DNA from: an uncultured Flavobacteriales bacterium
Lineage (GTDB): Bacteria; Bacteroidota; Bacteroidia; Flavobacteriales; UBA7312
Assembly (NCBI GenBank): GCA_913048435.1
Contig: CAJWWC010000003.1
Coordinates: forward strand, 49,553 to 113,552
Length of the DNA stretch: 64,000 nt
Reading direction: 5' to 3'
A program made the position numbers and the translations under genes. Below, one piece after another: positions 1 through 10,324 of this stretch. The notes beneath the pieces were generated by a model. The model did no database searches, was not told the DNA's origin, and saw nothing but the letters and a program-made list of their open reading frames with translations. Within the stretch, counting starts at the first letter, position 1. Each line of letters begins with the position of its first letter.

Positions 1-835
1 CTGCCACTGGAGAATATAAAGATTTGTCTTCCTTGAGAATAAAGAAGCCATTTTCAAAAATATTTTGATTACCCATCGTGTAAATAGCTTTATAATAATC
101 GTAATTATTTGCGTATTTATTATTCAAAACAACATCTTGGTATTCAAAAAAGACTTCAAATAAGAGGTTTAAATCATAATTATTTGGTAAGTAAAGTTTG
201 GTTACATTTCTACAACCTAAACCATAGTACAAGAAAATATCATTAGCTAAAGCTTTTCTTTGATCTAAACTCTCATCTCCTGTAAGAATTGCTACAGAAG
301 TACGGCTCTTTCTTAGCAAAGAAGGATAATCTTTAAAGTAATATTCAAAATACTTGAAAGATTCGTTACTTCCTGTGGCGATAACAGCGTCAAAATTTTC
401 AACTTTTTCAACTATTTTAATATCACTTTTAAAACGTGGCTCAATTATTAATAACTCATCAATAATTGGCAAAATCAAACGATTGTCTTTAGATGACAGT
501 TTGATAATTGCCCTATGGCCACTCATCAAAACACATAGTAAGTCATTAAAACCAACTAATGGAATATTACCCGCCATTATAATAGAAATATTCTTTTTTG
601 CCTCAACAGGAATAGAGTATGAAGATAACCAAGAGGATAGTTTAGTAGAACATAAATTATTACAAATAGCTGAAATAGAAGACCTTATATTACTTACCGT
701 AAACCAACCATTATAAGAAGATGAGGATTGTATGATTATTTCTAAAGGGTGATTTGAATTAAAATTTTCATCACAAAAATCTATTAAAAAATCACCTAAT
801 TTTTCAAAAGCCTTAATTCTATCTTCTGTTATCAT
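1..835 (-). CDS. Acyl-CoA reductase (LuxC family), partial, runs off the left edge
   Basis: Manual reverse-strand translation from ATG at 835: MITEDRIKAFEKLGDFLIDFC...GHRAIIKLSSKD...YYGLGCRNVTKLYLP; LuxC-type GLGCRNV catalytic Cys motif; open to window start. Confidence 0.85.
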   Translation of the reverse strand, partial: MITEDRIKAFEKLGDFLIDFCDENFNSNHPLEIIIQSSSSYNGWFTVSNIRSSISAICNNLCSTKLSSWLSSYSIPVEAKKNISIIMAGNIPLVGFNDLLCVLMSGHRAIIKLSSKDNRLILPIIDELLIIEPRFKSDIKIVEKVENFDAVIATGSNESFKYFEYYFKDYPSLLRKSRTSVAILTGDESLDQRKALANDIFLYYGLGCRNVTKLYLPNNYDLNLLFEVFFEYQDVVLNNKYANNYDYYKAIYTMGNQNIFENGFFILKEDKSLYSPVA

Positions 836-889
836 TTCTTTTTATATTTGTACTGCAAATTAAAACTATTAAGCTTCTTAGATAAAAAA

Positions 890-1237
890 ATGGAAATTAA
901 AATTTCTGATAAGTTCATAAGCTGTGGTGCTTGTGAGCCTGAATGTCCTAACAATGCTATTTATGAAGGAGGTATGGAATGGCATTTCTCTGAAGGTACT
1001 TCCCTTTCTGGTTCCATTTCAACTAAAAGTGGTGGTGATTTCGATTCTAATGCTTCACAAAAACCTGAAGATTATGATGTTTACTATATTGTTACTGATA
1101 AATTTACTGAGTGCAAAGGTTTTCACGATGAGCCTCAATGTGCTGCTGTTTGTCCAGTAGATTGCTGTATTCCTGACGAAGATAATGTTGAGACAGAAGA
1201 TGAATTATTTTCTAAAAAAAACTTTTTAAATGCTTAG
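890..1237 (+). CDS. 4Fe-4S ferredoxin (Allochromatium/Alvin type)
   Basis: MEIKISDKFISCGACEPECPNNAIYEGG...CKGFHDEPQCAAVCPVDCC; two 4Fe-4S motifs; start at 890 preferred over 848; TATATTTG -7-like motif at 843-850. Confidence 0.88.
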   Translation: MEIKISDKFISCGACEPECPNNAIYEGGMEWHFSEGTSLSGSISTKSGGDFDSNASQKPEDYDVYYIVTDKFTECKGFHDEPQCAAVCPVDCCIPDEDNVETEDELFSKKNFLNA

Positions 1238-2119
1238 ATGAAAAACCGATTGTTACATAAAGCCATTTTTATACAATCGATTTTTAATTTACTTTCTTTT
1301 TCAGTTTCAGCCCAGAAAACAGATTTTGCATACTATGAATCTGAAATTCAAAAAATTGCCCCTCTATTACAAAACGCTAAAAATGATGAAGAAAAATTAA
1401 AAGCTAATGCTGATTTCATTGAACTTTGGGATTTAGTCCTTGACGACCCTAAATCCATGAAGCATGATTTCGAAATGTTAACGACATTTCCTATTCTCAC
1501 ATCAAAAAACAAAAAATTAAGGATAATAAATTGGTATATCCCACTTTCCAATAACATAAACAAATATTTTGCTATTGTTCAGTACTACAATAACAGAAAA
1601 GAATACAAAGTGGAATTTCTAAAACCACTAGAGGGGGAAGTAAAAATGGCTAATTCATTAAAACTCAACAATAGCCAATGGATTGGTGCTTTATATTACA
1701 GTATGACACCCTTTAAAAGAGGAAAAAAAGAGTATTATTTATTGCTAGGCTGGGATGGTAACGATGAAAGAAGTAATAAAAAAATTATGGATATACTTTC
1801 CATTTCTAAATCCTTGACCTTTGGTGCTCCTATTTTTCGGTATGACAAAGAACGTTTTCATAGGTATATATTGGAATACAAGGAAGACGCTGCTGTTTCT
1901 GTTCAATACAATAAAGATATAGAAAGTATAGTATTTCCAAACCTCACCCCAATAAGCGAGGATTTGACTGGACTTTACGACTTCTATATTCCTGATGGAA
2001 GCATAAATGCTTTCGAATTGAAAAATGGAACCTTCAAGTTCAAAAAAGATATTCAAAATCCTCAAAAAGTTAATGTTCCAAATATCAAAAAAATTGATAG
2101 TGGTTTGTTTCCTGAGTAA
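1238..2119 (+). CDS. Hypothetical secreted protein
   Basis: Long ORF with N-terminal signal-like hydrophobic segment; starts directly after the ferredoxin stop. Confidence 0.7.
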   Translation: MKNRLLHKAIFIQSIFNLLSFSVSAQKTDFAYYESEIQKIAPLLQNAKNDEEKLKANADFIELWDLVLDDPKSMKHDFEMLTTFPILTSKNKKLRIINWYIPLSNNINKYFAIVQYYNNRKEYKVEFLKPLEGEVKMANSLKLNNSQWIGALYYSMTPFKRGKKEYYLLLGWDGNDERSNKKIMDILSISKSLTFGAPIFRYDKERFHRYILEYKEDAAVSVQYNKDIESIVFPNLTPISEDLTGLYDFYIPDGSINAFELKNGTFKFKKDIQNPQKVNVPNIKKIDSGLFPE

Positions 2120-2157
2120 AAAGAAAACTGCATTTTTGTATATATAATATTTCAAAT

Positions 2158-3225
2158 ATGAAAAAGCATAATTTTAGTGCAGGACCTTGCATTTTACCCC
2201 AACAAGTTTTTAAAGAAGCATCATCTTCCATTATTAACTTCAACAATTTAGACCTTTCATTGATAGAGATATCTCATAGAAGTGTTGATTTTGTTGCTGT
2301 TATGGAAGAGGCTGTAGAACTTGTTAAGGAACTTTTAGAAGTACCTTCAGGATATTCTGTCTTATTCTTGCAAGGTGGAGCTAGTATGGAATTTTTGATG
2401 GTAGCCATCAACCTAATGAAGGTTAATGGTAAGGCTGGCTATTTAGATACAGGAGCTTGGTCAACGAAAGCAATCAAAGAAGCTAAATTGTTCGGTAATA
2501 CTCAAATATTGGCTAGTTCCAAAGATAAGAATTACAGCTATATCCCTAAAGATTACACTATACCTTCTGATTTAAATTATTTTCACTGTACATCAAACAA
2601 CACTATTTTTGGTACACAAATAAAAGCGTTTCCAATAACAAATGTGATTACCGTCTGCGATATGTCATCAGATATATTCAGTAAGAAAATTGATGTTTCC
2701 AAATTTGACTTAATCTATGCTGGAGCACAGAAAAATTTAGGTCCTGCAGGAACAACTTTAGTTATCATAAGGGATGAAATATTAGGACATACTGGTAGAG
2801 AAATACCTTCTATGCTAGATTATAAAACACACATTGCAAAGGATAGTATGTTCAATACACCTCCTGTTTTCCCAATTTACGTTAGTATGCTTACAATGCG
2901 TTGGTTGAAAGAGAATGGAGGTGTAAGTTGGATAGAAAAAATAAATCAGCAAAAGGCAGATTTAATATACCAAACTATTGATAATAGCTCAATCTTTGAA
3001 GGAAGCGCTAATGTAGAAGACCGTTCCACTATGAATGCAACCTTCCTAATAACAAATAAAGAACTTGAAAAAGAATTTGATAAGTTATGTGCTAACGGTG
3101 GTATTAATGGACTTAAAGGTCACCGTTCTGTAGGTGGTTACAGAGCATCTATGTATAATGCTATGCCACTAGAAAGTATACAAGCTTTAATAGAAATAAT
3201 GAACGAATTAGAAAGAAAAATATAA
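2158..3225 (+). CDS. serC: Phosphoserine aminotransferase
   Basis: MKKHNFSAGPCILP...FLQGGASMEF...YAGAQKNLGPAG...GHRSVGGYRASMYNA. Confidence 0.96.
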   Translation: MKKHNFSAGPCILPQQVFKEASSSIINFNNLDLSLIEISHRSVDFVAVMEEAVELVKELLEVPSGYSVLFLQGGASMEFLMVAINLMKVNGKAGYLDTGAWSTKAIKEAKLFGNTQILASSKDKNYSYIPKDYTIPSDLNYFHCTSNNTIFGTQIKAFPITNVITVCDMSSDIFSKKIDVSKFDLIYAGAQKNLGPAGTTLVIIRDEILGHTGREIPSMLDYKTHIAKDSMFNTPPVFPIYVSMLTMRWLKENGGVSWIEKINQQKADLIYQTIDNSSIFEGSANVEDRSTMNATFLITNKELEKEFDKLCANGGINGLKGHRSVGGYRASMYNAMPLESIQALIEIMNELERKI

Positions 3226-4181
3226 TGACAAAAGTACTTGCCAACGATGGCATCTCACAATTAGGAATTGACACTTTAGAATCTGCTGGTTTTAAAGTAA
3301 TAACTCAAAAAGTAGCCCAAGAGCAATTGGCTGATGTGATTAATGAAAAAAATATTAGTGTTTTATTAGTAAGATCGGCAACTACTGCTAGAAGAGAATT
3401 GATTGACGCTTGTCCAAACTTGAAAATGATTGGTCGCGGAGGTGTTGGAATGGATAATATTGATGTAAACTATGCTAGAAGTAAAGGATTACAAGTTGTT
3501 AATACTCCAGCTGCATCTTCTGAGTCAGTAGCTGAATTAGTATTCTCTCATTTGTTTAATATGGTGCGTTTTGTATACGATTCAAATCGTCAAATGCCAT
3601 TAGAAGGAGATTCTAAATTTAAAGAATTGAAAAAGGCTTATGCCAAAGGTACAGAGCTGAAAGGCAAGACACTAGGAATTATCGGATTTGGAAGGATTGG
3701 ACAAGAAGTTGCAAAAAGAGCTATTGGACTAGGCATGAGAGTTATTGCTAATGATAAATTCATCAAAAATGCAATTGTTGAGTTAAAATTCTTTGATGGA
3801 CAAACAGCTAATTTTAATATAAGAACAGTTTCCCTTGATGATATTTTTAAAGAAAGCGATTATATTACTCTTCATATTCCTAAACTTTCTGAAAAAGCTG
3901 TCATTGGCGAAATAGAAATTAAAATGATGAAAGATGGTGTAGGTATTGTCAATGCCGCCAGAGGAGGTGCTATAGATGAAGATGCTTTAATGAATGCTTT
4001 AGACAGTGGCAAAATATCATCGGCAGGTCTAGATGTTTTTGAAAATGAGCCTAAACCACAAATAAAACTATTAATGCAGTCCAATGTTTCACTAACACCA
4101 CATATTGGTGCTGCAACAAATGAAGCTCAAGATAGAATAGGTAAAGAGTTAGCCGACAAAATTATATCTTATTTTAAATAA
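3225..4181 (+). CDS. serA: D-3-phosphoglycerate dehydrogenase / D-2-hydroxyacid dehydrogenase
   Basis: Rossmann GxGxxG (LGIIGFGRIGQEVA), NAARGGAIDEDAL, LTPHIGAAT; overlaps the serC stop by 1 nt. Confidence 0.93.
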   Translation: MTKVLANDGISQLGIDTLESAGFKVITQKVAQEQLADVINEKNISVLLVRSATTARRELIDACPNLKMIGRGGVGMDNIDVNYARSKGLQVVNTPAASSESVAELVFSHLFNMVRFVYDSNRQMPLEGDSKFKELKKAYAKGTELKGKTLGIIGFGRIGQEVAKRAIGLGMRVIANDKFIKNAIVELKFFDGQTANFNIRTVSLDDIFKESDYITLHIPKLSEKAVIGEIEIKMMKDGVGIVNAARGGAIDEDALMNALDSGKISSAGLDVFENEPKPQIKLLMQSNVSLTPHIGAATNEAQDRIGKELADKIISYFK

Positions 4182-4218
4182 TTTACTATAACTTAAAAGC
4201 CTTTAAAATTGTATTACT

Positions 4219-5439
4219 ATGGCAAAAATTGTCCCTTTTCGTGCAATACGTCCTAGTCGAGATAAAGTATCTCTTGTGGCTAGTCGTTCCTATCTTAGCT
4301 ACTCAAAAAAAATACTCCTTAAAAAACTTAAAAATAACCCTTATACCTTTCTTCACATAATCAACCCAGATTTTTCAGTTAGAAATGAAGTTAATTGTTA
4401 CAATGAAAAATTTGAACTTGTCAAAGAGAAATTTAAAAGTTTTATAAAAGAAGGAATATTTCAAAAAGATAATTCTGATTGTTTCTACATCTACCAAAAA
4501 AATAATAAAAATGGAAATTCATTTATCGGAATAATAGGTGCCGCCTCCGTAGCAGACTATCAAAATGGTCATATTAAAATACACGAGCAAACCATAAAAA
4601 AAAGAGAAGAACTGTTCAAAAATTACCTGCAAACCACAGGCTTTAATGCTGAACCCGTTCTATTAACTTATCCTAACCATCAATCCATCGATAAGATTAT
4701 AAAGCGTTATGCTCAAACTAGAACTGAATACGAATTTAAGACCACTAACAAATCCGAACACAAACTTTGGTTAGTCAATGATGTAAATGATATTCAATTA
4801 ATTAAACGATCCTTTAATGAGATTGAAAATCTATACATAGCTGACGGCCATCATCGATTTGCTTCTTCAAGCCTACTAGCAAAGGAATCTAACAACTCAA
4901 ACACAAAATATTGTATGAGTTACCTTATCGCTGAAGACCAACTCAAAGTAATAAGTTTTAATAGACTTCTTAAAAACTTAAACAACTTATCTAGTGATGA
5001 TTTTTTAACTCAGATTAAGCAGAAATATAAGCTTAAAGAAGTTAAAAAGGCTTTAGTACCATCTCAAAAAGACGAAATCACACTCTATATTTCTAAAAAA
5101 TGGTATTCTCTTATTGCCAAAGAAGAATACGTGAATAGAACACATTGTGTAGAAAAATTAGACCCAGCTATTTTATCAAATAATATTTTAGCACCTATTC
5201 TGGGAATAACTGACCCAAGAAATGACAAACGTTTGGCATTTATTGATGGTACTCATACATTAGAGAAAATTAAGCATAAAGTTGATTCTGAAGAATTTAA
5301 AGCCGCTTTTGTGCTAAAACCAATAAGTATAAATCAAATTAAAGAAGTGGCGGACAAGGGTCAATCTATGCCTCCTAAAAGTACTTATATTCAACCTAAA
5401 CTAAGAAGCGGTATGTTAATTTATGATTTAGAGGATTAA
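4219..5439 (+). CDS. DUF1015 family protein
   Basis: MAKIVPFRAIRPSRDKVSLVASRSYL...YIADGHHRFASS; typical DUF1015 motifs and serC/serA neighbourhood. Confidence 0.9.
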   Translation: MAKIVPFRAIRPSRDKVSLVASRSYLSYSKKILLKKLKNNPYTFLHIINPDFSVRNEVNCYNEKFELVKEKFKSFIKEGIFQKDNSDCFYIYQKNNKNGNSFIGIIGAASVADYQNGHIKIHEQTIKKREELFKNYLQTTGFNAEPVLLTYPNHQSIDKIIKRYAQTRTEYEFKTTNKSEHKLWLVNDVNDIQLIKRSFNEIENLYIADGHHRFASSSLLAKESNNSNTKYCMSYLIAEDQLKVISFNRLLKNLNNLSSDDFLTQIKQKYKLKEVKKALVPSQKDEITLYISKKWYSLIAKEEYVNRTHCVEKLDPAILSNNILAPILGITDPRNDKRLAFIDGTHTLEKIKHKVDSEEFKAAFVLKPISINQIKEVADKGQSMPPKSTYIQPKLRSGMLIYDLED

Positions 5440-6078
5440 ATGAATATTAAAACTAACATATCAAACATTCTCAACGATTTAGATGAAAAGGTTCATTTAG
5501 TAGCCGTTTCCAAAACAAAACCTACAACCTACATTCTTGAAGCATACCAAGCGGGTCAACGTGTATTTGGAGAAAATAAAGTTCAAGAATTAGTCGAAAA
5601 GTCTGCTGTTCTACCTGAAAATATTCAATGGCATATGATAGGTCATCTTCAAACCAATAAAGTAAAATACATCGCACCATTTGTTTCGCTTATTCAAGCC
5701 GTAGATTCTAAAAAGCTATTAATTGAAATCGATAAGAGAGCTAAACAAAATGATAGAGTGATACACTGCTTATTACAAATTCATATTGCACAAGAATCCA
5801 GTAAGTTCGGACTGAGCGAAGATGAGGCTCTAGAATTATTAGAAATGAACCTAGCCAACGTCAGCATTGATGGGATAATGGGAATGGCAACTTTTACAGA
5901 TAACAAACAACAAATAAGAAGTGAATTTAAGTCCCTAAAAAACACTTTTGAAAAAGCTAAAAGTAAATTTCATAAGTTATCTATCTTATCAATGGGAATG
6001 AGTGGTGATTATAATATTGCCATCGAAGAAGGAAGTAATATGGTTAGAATTGGCTCATCTATTTTTGGTAGCCGATAG
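5440..6078 (+). CDS. YggS family pyridoxal phosphate-binding protein
   Basis: LVAVSKTKP...FGENKVQELVEK...WHMIGHLQTNKVK...LSMGMSGDYNIAIEEGSNMVRIGSSIFG. Confidence 0.95.
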   Translation: MNIKTNISNILNDLDEKVHLVAVSKTKPTTYILEAYQAGQRVFGENKVQELVEKSAVLPENIQWHMIGHLQTNKVKYIAPFVSLIQAVDSKKLLIEIDKRAKQNDRVIHCLLQIHIAQESSKFGLSEDEALELLEMNLANVSIDGIMGMATFTDNKQQIRSEFKSLKNTFEKAKSKFHKLSILSMGMSGDYNIAIEEGSNMVRIGSSIFGSR

Positions 6079-6267
6079 TTAGTTTTGTTTAGTAATTAAT
6101 TTCCACATTTTACCAACTTCTTTATTTTCAGAACCCCTATAAACCTGACCAGTTTCTTCATCAATCAATATCCATTTAGTTGGACATTTTGTAATTACTT
6201 TAAGCTCTACAGCTTTATCTAAATCCTCAACTTCTAATTTATTTATAATTCTAGTTTTTTTTATCAT
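6079..6267 (-). CDS. Small hypothetical protein (62 aa)
   Basis: ORF immediately downstream of marR on the same strand; Lys/Glu-rich soluble composition. Confidence 0.6.
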   Translation of the reverse strand: MIKKTRIINKLEVEDLDKAVELKVITKCPTKWILIDEETGQVYRGSENKEVGKMWKLITKQN

Positions 6268-6268
6268 A

Positions 6269-6736
6269 TCAATAGTATTGTGCTATTTCTCTTAATTGGT
6301 CTAAAATACGATTTGTTTGTTTAGCATCATCACCAGAAATTATAACTTTTATCTTAGAATTCATATCAGCCAATATCACATCTAACTCATTTAAAAAAGA
6401 TAAACCTCTAGAAGTGATAACAATTTCAATTCTTCTACGATCTTTAGAAGACACACTTCTGTTCACTAAATCTTTTGAAATTAACTTATCTAGTAATCTA
6501 GATACATTGGAAGACTTATCTAACATTCGATGCTCTATATCCATTAAAGCAATAGATTTACCTTTCTGTCCTCTTAAAATACGTAATACGTTATACTGTT
6601 GAGTTGATAAATCATAAGGTTTAAACAAACGACTCGTTATCAAATTCAACAAATTTGCGGAATATATAACATTTATCATCAGTTTTTCTTGCTCTGAATC
6701 AAACTTTGATTGGGAAATGGATTGTTCTAAACTCAT
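6269..6736 (-). CDS. MarR family transcriptional regulator
   Basis: MSLEQSISQSKFDSEQEKLM...YNVLRILRGQ...LDKSSNVSRLLDKLISKDLVNRSVSSKDRRRIEIVIT winged-HTH; start placed at 6736 rather than 6775. Confidence 0.92.
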   Translation of the reverse strand: MSLEQSISQSKFDSEQEKLMINVIYSANLLNLITSRLFKPYDLSTQQYNVLRILRGQKGKSIALMDIEHRMLDKSSNVSRLLDKLISKDLVNRSVSSKDRRRIEIVITSRGLSFLNELDVILADMNSKIKVIISGDDAKQTNRILDQLREIAQYY

Positions 6737-6740
6737 TAAT

Positions 6741-6784
6741 ACAAATATATGTATAAACATTATATGTATATACATTTAATTTTG
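6741..6784. promoter_or_regulatory. Divergent promoter/operator region between marR and pirin
   Basis: ATGTATAAACAT (6749-6760) and perfect palindrome ATGTATATACAT (6764-6775), 15 bp apart; TATATTTG (marR side) and TAATTTTG (pirin side) -7-like motifs overlap or abut them. Confidence 0.6.
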
Positions 6785-6796
6785 TATATTTAGACT

Positions 6797-7516
6797 ATGA
6801 TTAAACATTACAACATTAGCAATCAAGCATATGGTGAGTTTAATGGTGGTCACATAATAGAAAATAAACCACTTGGCTTTCCTCAAGATGGTGGTAAACT
6901 GAAGCCCTATTCAAATATATTCTATTGGGCACACGCTAGTGCAAAAAAAGACAGTGTCATAGGTTTGCATCCACATAGAGGATTTGAAATTATGTCAATA
7001 ATATTAGAGGGAAATATACAACATTATGATACTCTACTTAAAAAATGGATACTATTAGAAAAAGGCGATGTTCAATTAATTCAGTCAGGTTCAGGAATTT
7101 CACATGCTGAGGCTATGCAAAATGAATCAGAAATATTTCAGATATGGTTTAATCCCGATTTAAGAAAAACATTAAATCATCCGGCTAAATACCTAGATGT
7201 CAAAGCCAAAGACTTACCGCAAACAAATAATATTACCACTATAGTTGGTAAAGACTCTCCTATCCAATTAGAAAGTGAAAAGATTGAAATCACCCAAATA
7301 GCATTACAAGTCGGTAAGTTTCAAATGGATATCGAAAAAGAATTTTACTACTCCTATTATCTTATAGAAGGTGAATTAATGATATATCAAGTCCGTGTTT
7401 CTAAAGATGATTTTTTTATCGTTGAAGATGAAGAGTCATTGAACTATGAAGTTTTAGTTAATGGGAGAATGCTACTTATAAAGTCGCCGGTAAACCTTTC
7501 CTACCCTGTTTATTAA
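6797..7516 (+). CDS. Pirin family protein
   Basis: GFPQDGG...DSVIGLHPHRGFEIMSIILEGNIQHYDT...GDVQLIQSGSGISHAE. Confidence 0.92.
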   Translation: MIKHYNISNQAYGEFNGGHIIENKPLGFPQDGGKLKPYSNIFYWAHASAKKDSVIGLHPHRGFEIMSIILEGNIQHYDTLLKKWILLEKGDVQLIQSGSGISHAEAMQNESEIFQIWFNPDLRKTLNHPAKYLDVKAKDLPQTNNITTIVGKDSPIQLESEKIEITQIALQVGKFQMDIEKEFYYSYYLIEGELMIYQVRVSKDDFFIVEDEESLNYEVLVNGRMLLIKSPVNLSYPVY

Positions 7517-7517
7517 A

Positions 7518-7542
7518 AAAGGACCCGTTCTGGGGCCTTTGA
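7518..7542. terminator. Putative bidirectional hairpin terminator between convergent pirin and purC
   Basis: aaaaaaGGACCCgttctGGGGCCttt imperfect hairpin. Confidence 0.5.
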
Positions 7543-7543
7543 A

Positions 7544-8494
7544 TTATTTACTTAAATAGTTGAAAATGTTTTGTTCTACCCTGTTCAGAACGTCTGAGAC
7601 GTCTTCTTTTACAAATTTATCTCCAGTAATATGCTCAAAAAGCTCTATATATCTTTCAGAAACTGATTCACAAAACTCTTTACTCATCTCAGGGATACTT
7701 TGACCATCTTTGCCTTGAAAACCATTTTCAATGAGCCATTGTCTAACAAACTCTTTAGACAATTGCTTTTGTGAATTTCCTGCTTTTAAATTTTCTTCAT
7801 ATCCTTCAATATAAAAATAACGTGACGAATCTGGAGTGTGAATTTCATCAATAAGAGTAATCTCACTGTTAGCATCTTTACCGAACTCATATTTAGTATC
7901 GACAAGAATAAGTCCTTTGTCTTCTGCTAATTCAGTTCCTCTTTGAAAAAGTTCTCTGGTATATTTCTCTAATAAAACGTAATCTTCCTCAGAAACTAAA
8001 CCTTGAGAAAGTATTTCTTCTCGAGAAATATCTTCATCGTGACCTACTTTTGCTTTGGTGGTAGGTGTAATTAGCGGTTGTTCAAACTTTTGATTCTCAA
8101 CCATACCATCAGGCATAGGTATACCACATAGCATACGCTTACCATCTCTATACTCTCTCCATGCATGCCCTGTAAGGTATCCTCTTATTACCATTTCAAC
8201 CATAAAAGGCTCACATCTTTTACCAATTGTTACCGATGGATCTGGAGTAGATTCTTTCCAGTTTTGGACAATATCTGATGTAGCGTCTAAAAACTTAGAT
8301 GCTATTTGATTTAGTACTTGACCTTTGTATGGGATTCCCTCAGGAAGAACATGGTCAAATGCCGATATTCTGTCCGATGCAATCATCACCAATTGCTCAT
8401 TTCCAATACTATATACATCTCTTACTTTTCCTTTGTAGAGGTTTTTTTGGTTAGGAAAATTAAAATCCGTTTTAATAATTACGTTCTTGCTCAT
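7544..8494 (-). CDS. purC: Phosphoribosylaminoimidazole-succinocarboxamide synthase
   Basis: [12 protein letters not shown]...[27 protein letters not shown]...[16 protein letters not shown]. Confidence 0.96.
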   Translation of the reverse strand: MSKNVIIKTDFNFPNQKNLYKGKVRDVYSIGNEQLVMIASDRISAFDHVLPEGIPYKGQVLNQIASKFLDATSDIVQNWKESTPDPSVTIGKRCEPFMVEMVIRGYLTGHAWREYRDGKRMLCGIPMPDGMVENQKFEQPLITPTTKAKVGHDEDISREEILSQGLVSEEDYVLLEKYTRELFQRGTELAEDKGLILVDTKYEFGKDANSEITLIDEIHTPDSSRYFYIEGYEENLKAGNSQKQLSKEFVRQWLIENGFQGKDGQSIPEMSKEFCESVSERYIELFEHITGDKFVKEDVSDVLNRVEQNIFNYLSK

Positions 8495-9431
8495 TTTTGT
8501 CTTGTTTTAATTTGTATGCTTTAATAATTTTTTTCACCAATTCATGGCGAATAACATCTTTGTCATCTAGCTTGATAACACTGATACCTTTCACGTCTTT
8601 TATCACCTTCAATGCCTCTAATAAACCTGAAGGTTGTTTAGATGGTAAATCTACCTGAGTTTCATCGCCAGTGATAATAAACTTTGCCGATTTACCCATT
8701 CTTGTAAGAAACATTTTCATTTGTTGGTGGGTAGAATTTTGAGCTTCGTCTAATATAACGAAAGCATTATCTAAAGTTCTACCTCTCATAAAAGCTAATG
8801 GTGCTATTTCTATAATTCTATGTTCTATATATTCATTTAACTTCTCTGCTGGAATCATATCCCTTAATGCATCATATAGTGGTTGTAAGTATGGATCTAA
8901 CTTTTCTTTTAAATCACCTGGTAAAAAACCTAAGTTCTCTCCTGCTTCTACAGCAGGTCTTGATAAAATTATTCGTCTAATCTCTTTATTTTTTAAGGCT
9001 CTAACAGCAATTGCAACAGCTGTATATGTTTTTCCTGTTCCTGCTGGTCCGACAGCAAAAAGCATATCGTTTTCTTGAGATTCTTTAATCATCTTACGTT
9101 GGTTAACAGTTCTTGCCTTAATTATTTTACCATAGGGCCCGTGAACCAAAGTATCGTTATCTCCTTCCAAAACAGCAATATCCTCAATTATAATACGTTC
9201 TATATTGCTATGCGTAAGACGTTGATACTTATTAAAATGCTCAAGCATTAAAGTAAATTTTTGTTCAAATGCTTCAATGGATTCATCATCTCCTATTAGT
9301 TTTAGAGTATTTCCTCGTGCAACACATTTAATCTTAGGAAAAAAATCTAAAATAAAAGATAAAGTTTTATTATTAGTTCCATAAATATCTACAGGATTTT
9401 GACCTCCTAAATCTATAATTTTTTCACCCAT
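8472..9431 (-). CDS. PhoH family protein (P-loop ATPase)
   Basis: [18 protein letters not shown]...[23 protein letters not shown]...[11 protein letters not shown]. Confidence 0.95.
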   Translation of the reverse strand: MGEKIIDLGGQNPVDIYGTNNKTLSFILDFFPKIKCVARGNTLKLIGDDESIEAFEQKFTLMLEHFNKYQRLTHSNIERIIIEDIAVLEGDNDTLVHGPYGKIIKARTVNQRKMIKESQENDMLFAVGPAGTGKTYTAVAIAVRALKNKEIRRIILSRPAVEAGENLGFLPGDLKEKLDPYLQPLYDALRDMIPAEKLNEYIEHRIIEIAPLAFMRGRTLDNAFVILDEAQNSTHQQMKMFLTRMGKSAKFIITGDETQVDLPSKQPSGLLEALKVIKDVKGISVIKLDDKDVIRHELVKKIIKAYKLKQDKNEQERNY

Positions 9432-9538
9432 TTATTATGCTCAACTATTAATTTACTAATCAGTAAAATTATACTTACTTTTGATGAGACAAATTAACAA
9501 CTTTTTAAGACATTTAATTGGATTAATTGTTCAATATT

Positions 9539-10324
9539 ATGCCAATAATTACACTTACCACAGACTTAGGTACAGTTGACCATTACGTGAGCGCAGTTAA
9601 AGCAACTATTATAAGGCAGTTAGACAATGCTAATATTGTAGATATTAGCCACGATATCCCATCTTTTAATATCGTACATGCTGCATTTGTTCTAAAAAAT
9701 GTTTACCAAGAATTTCCTCCTGGAAGTATACATATTATCGGTGTAAATGCTGAAACTAATGAGGATAACAGTCACCTTGCTGTTTATGCTAACGGACATT
9801 ATTTTATTGGAACTGATAATGGTATTTTCTCTTTGCTTTTAGATTTAAAACCTGATAAAATGGTTGAAATTACTACTTCGATAGACTCTGATAATGAAAA
9901 CTTTCCTGTGAAGGATGTTTTTGCCAAAGCAGCTTGTCATATTGCTAGAGGTGGCACGTTAGAAATTATAGGAAATGAAATCAAACAATTTTCTAAAGAA
10001 TTTGCTAAACTAGAGGCTTTACATGATAAGAATTCTATTAGAGGCTCTATCATTCATATCGATCATTATGGCAATGCCATAACTAACATTAGCCAACGCC
10101 TTTTAAAAGATGTTGCTAAAGGTAGAGCCTACACCATAAATTTGGGCAGTAAAGAACACTACTCTTTGAACACCATAAAAAGAAAATACAATGATGTACA
10201 AGCTGGAGACGCTGTTGCACTTTTTATTTCAACAGATTTACTTACCATTTCCATTAACAATGGTTCTGCATCTTCTTTAATGGGGCTACATATTAACGAT
10301 ACCGTTAGAATTGAATTTAAATGA
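9539..10324 (+). CDS. SAM hydrolase / SAM hydroxide adenosyltransferase family (DUF62)
   Basis: MPIITLTTDLGTVDHYVSAVKA...DISHDIPSFNIVHAAFVL...YFIGTDNGIFSLL...GSIIHIDHYGNAITNI. Confidence 0.92.
   Translation: MPIITLTTDLGTVDHYVSAVKATIIRQLDNANIVDISHDIPSFNIVHAAFVLKNVYQEFPPGSIHIIGVNAETNEDNSHLAVYANGHYFIGTDNGIFSLLLDLKPDKMVEITTSIDSDNENFPVKDVFAKAACHIARGGTLEIIGNEIKQFSKEFAKLEALHDKNSIRGSIIHIDHYGNAITNISQRLLKDVAKGRAYTINLGSKEHYSLNTIKRKYNDVQAGDAVALFISTDLLTISINNGSASSLMGLHINDTVRIEFK

Noticed and set aside
924-1160. Alternative-frame ORF inside the ferredoxin gene
   Set aside because: Overlaps a well-supported Cys-motif ferredoxin; hydrophobic shadow ORF.
1745-2155. 136-aa antisense ORF opposite the 1238-2119 gene
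   Set aside because: Antisense shadow of a longer ORF with a signal peptide; no family recognised.
9452-9467. TTTACT-AATC-AGTAAA inverted repeat upstream of the SAM hydrolase gene
   Set aside because: Six-bp arms in AT-rich DNA are weak evidence; no regulator is linked.
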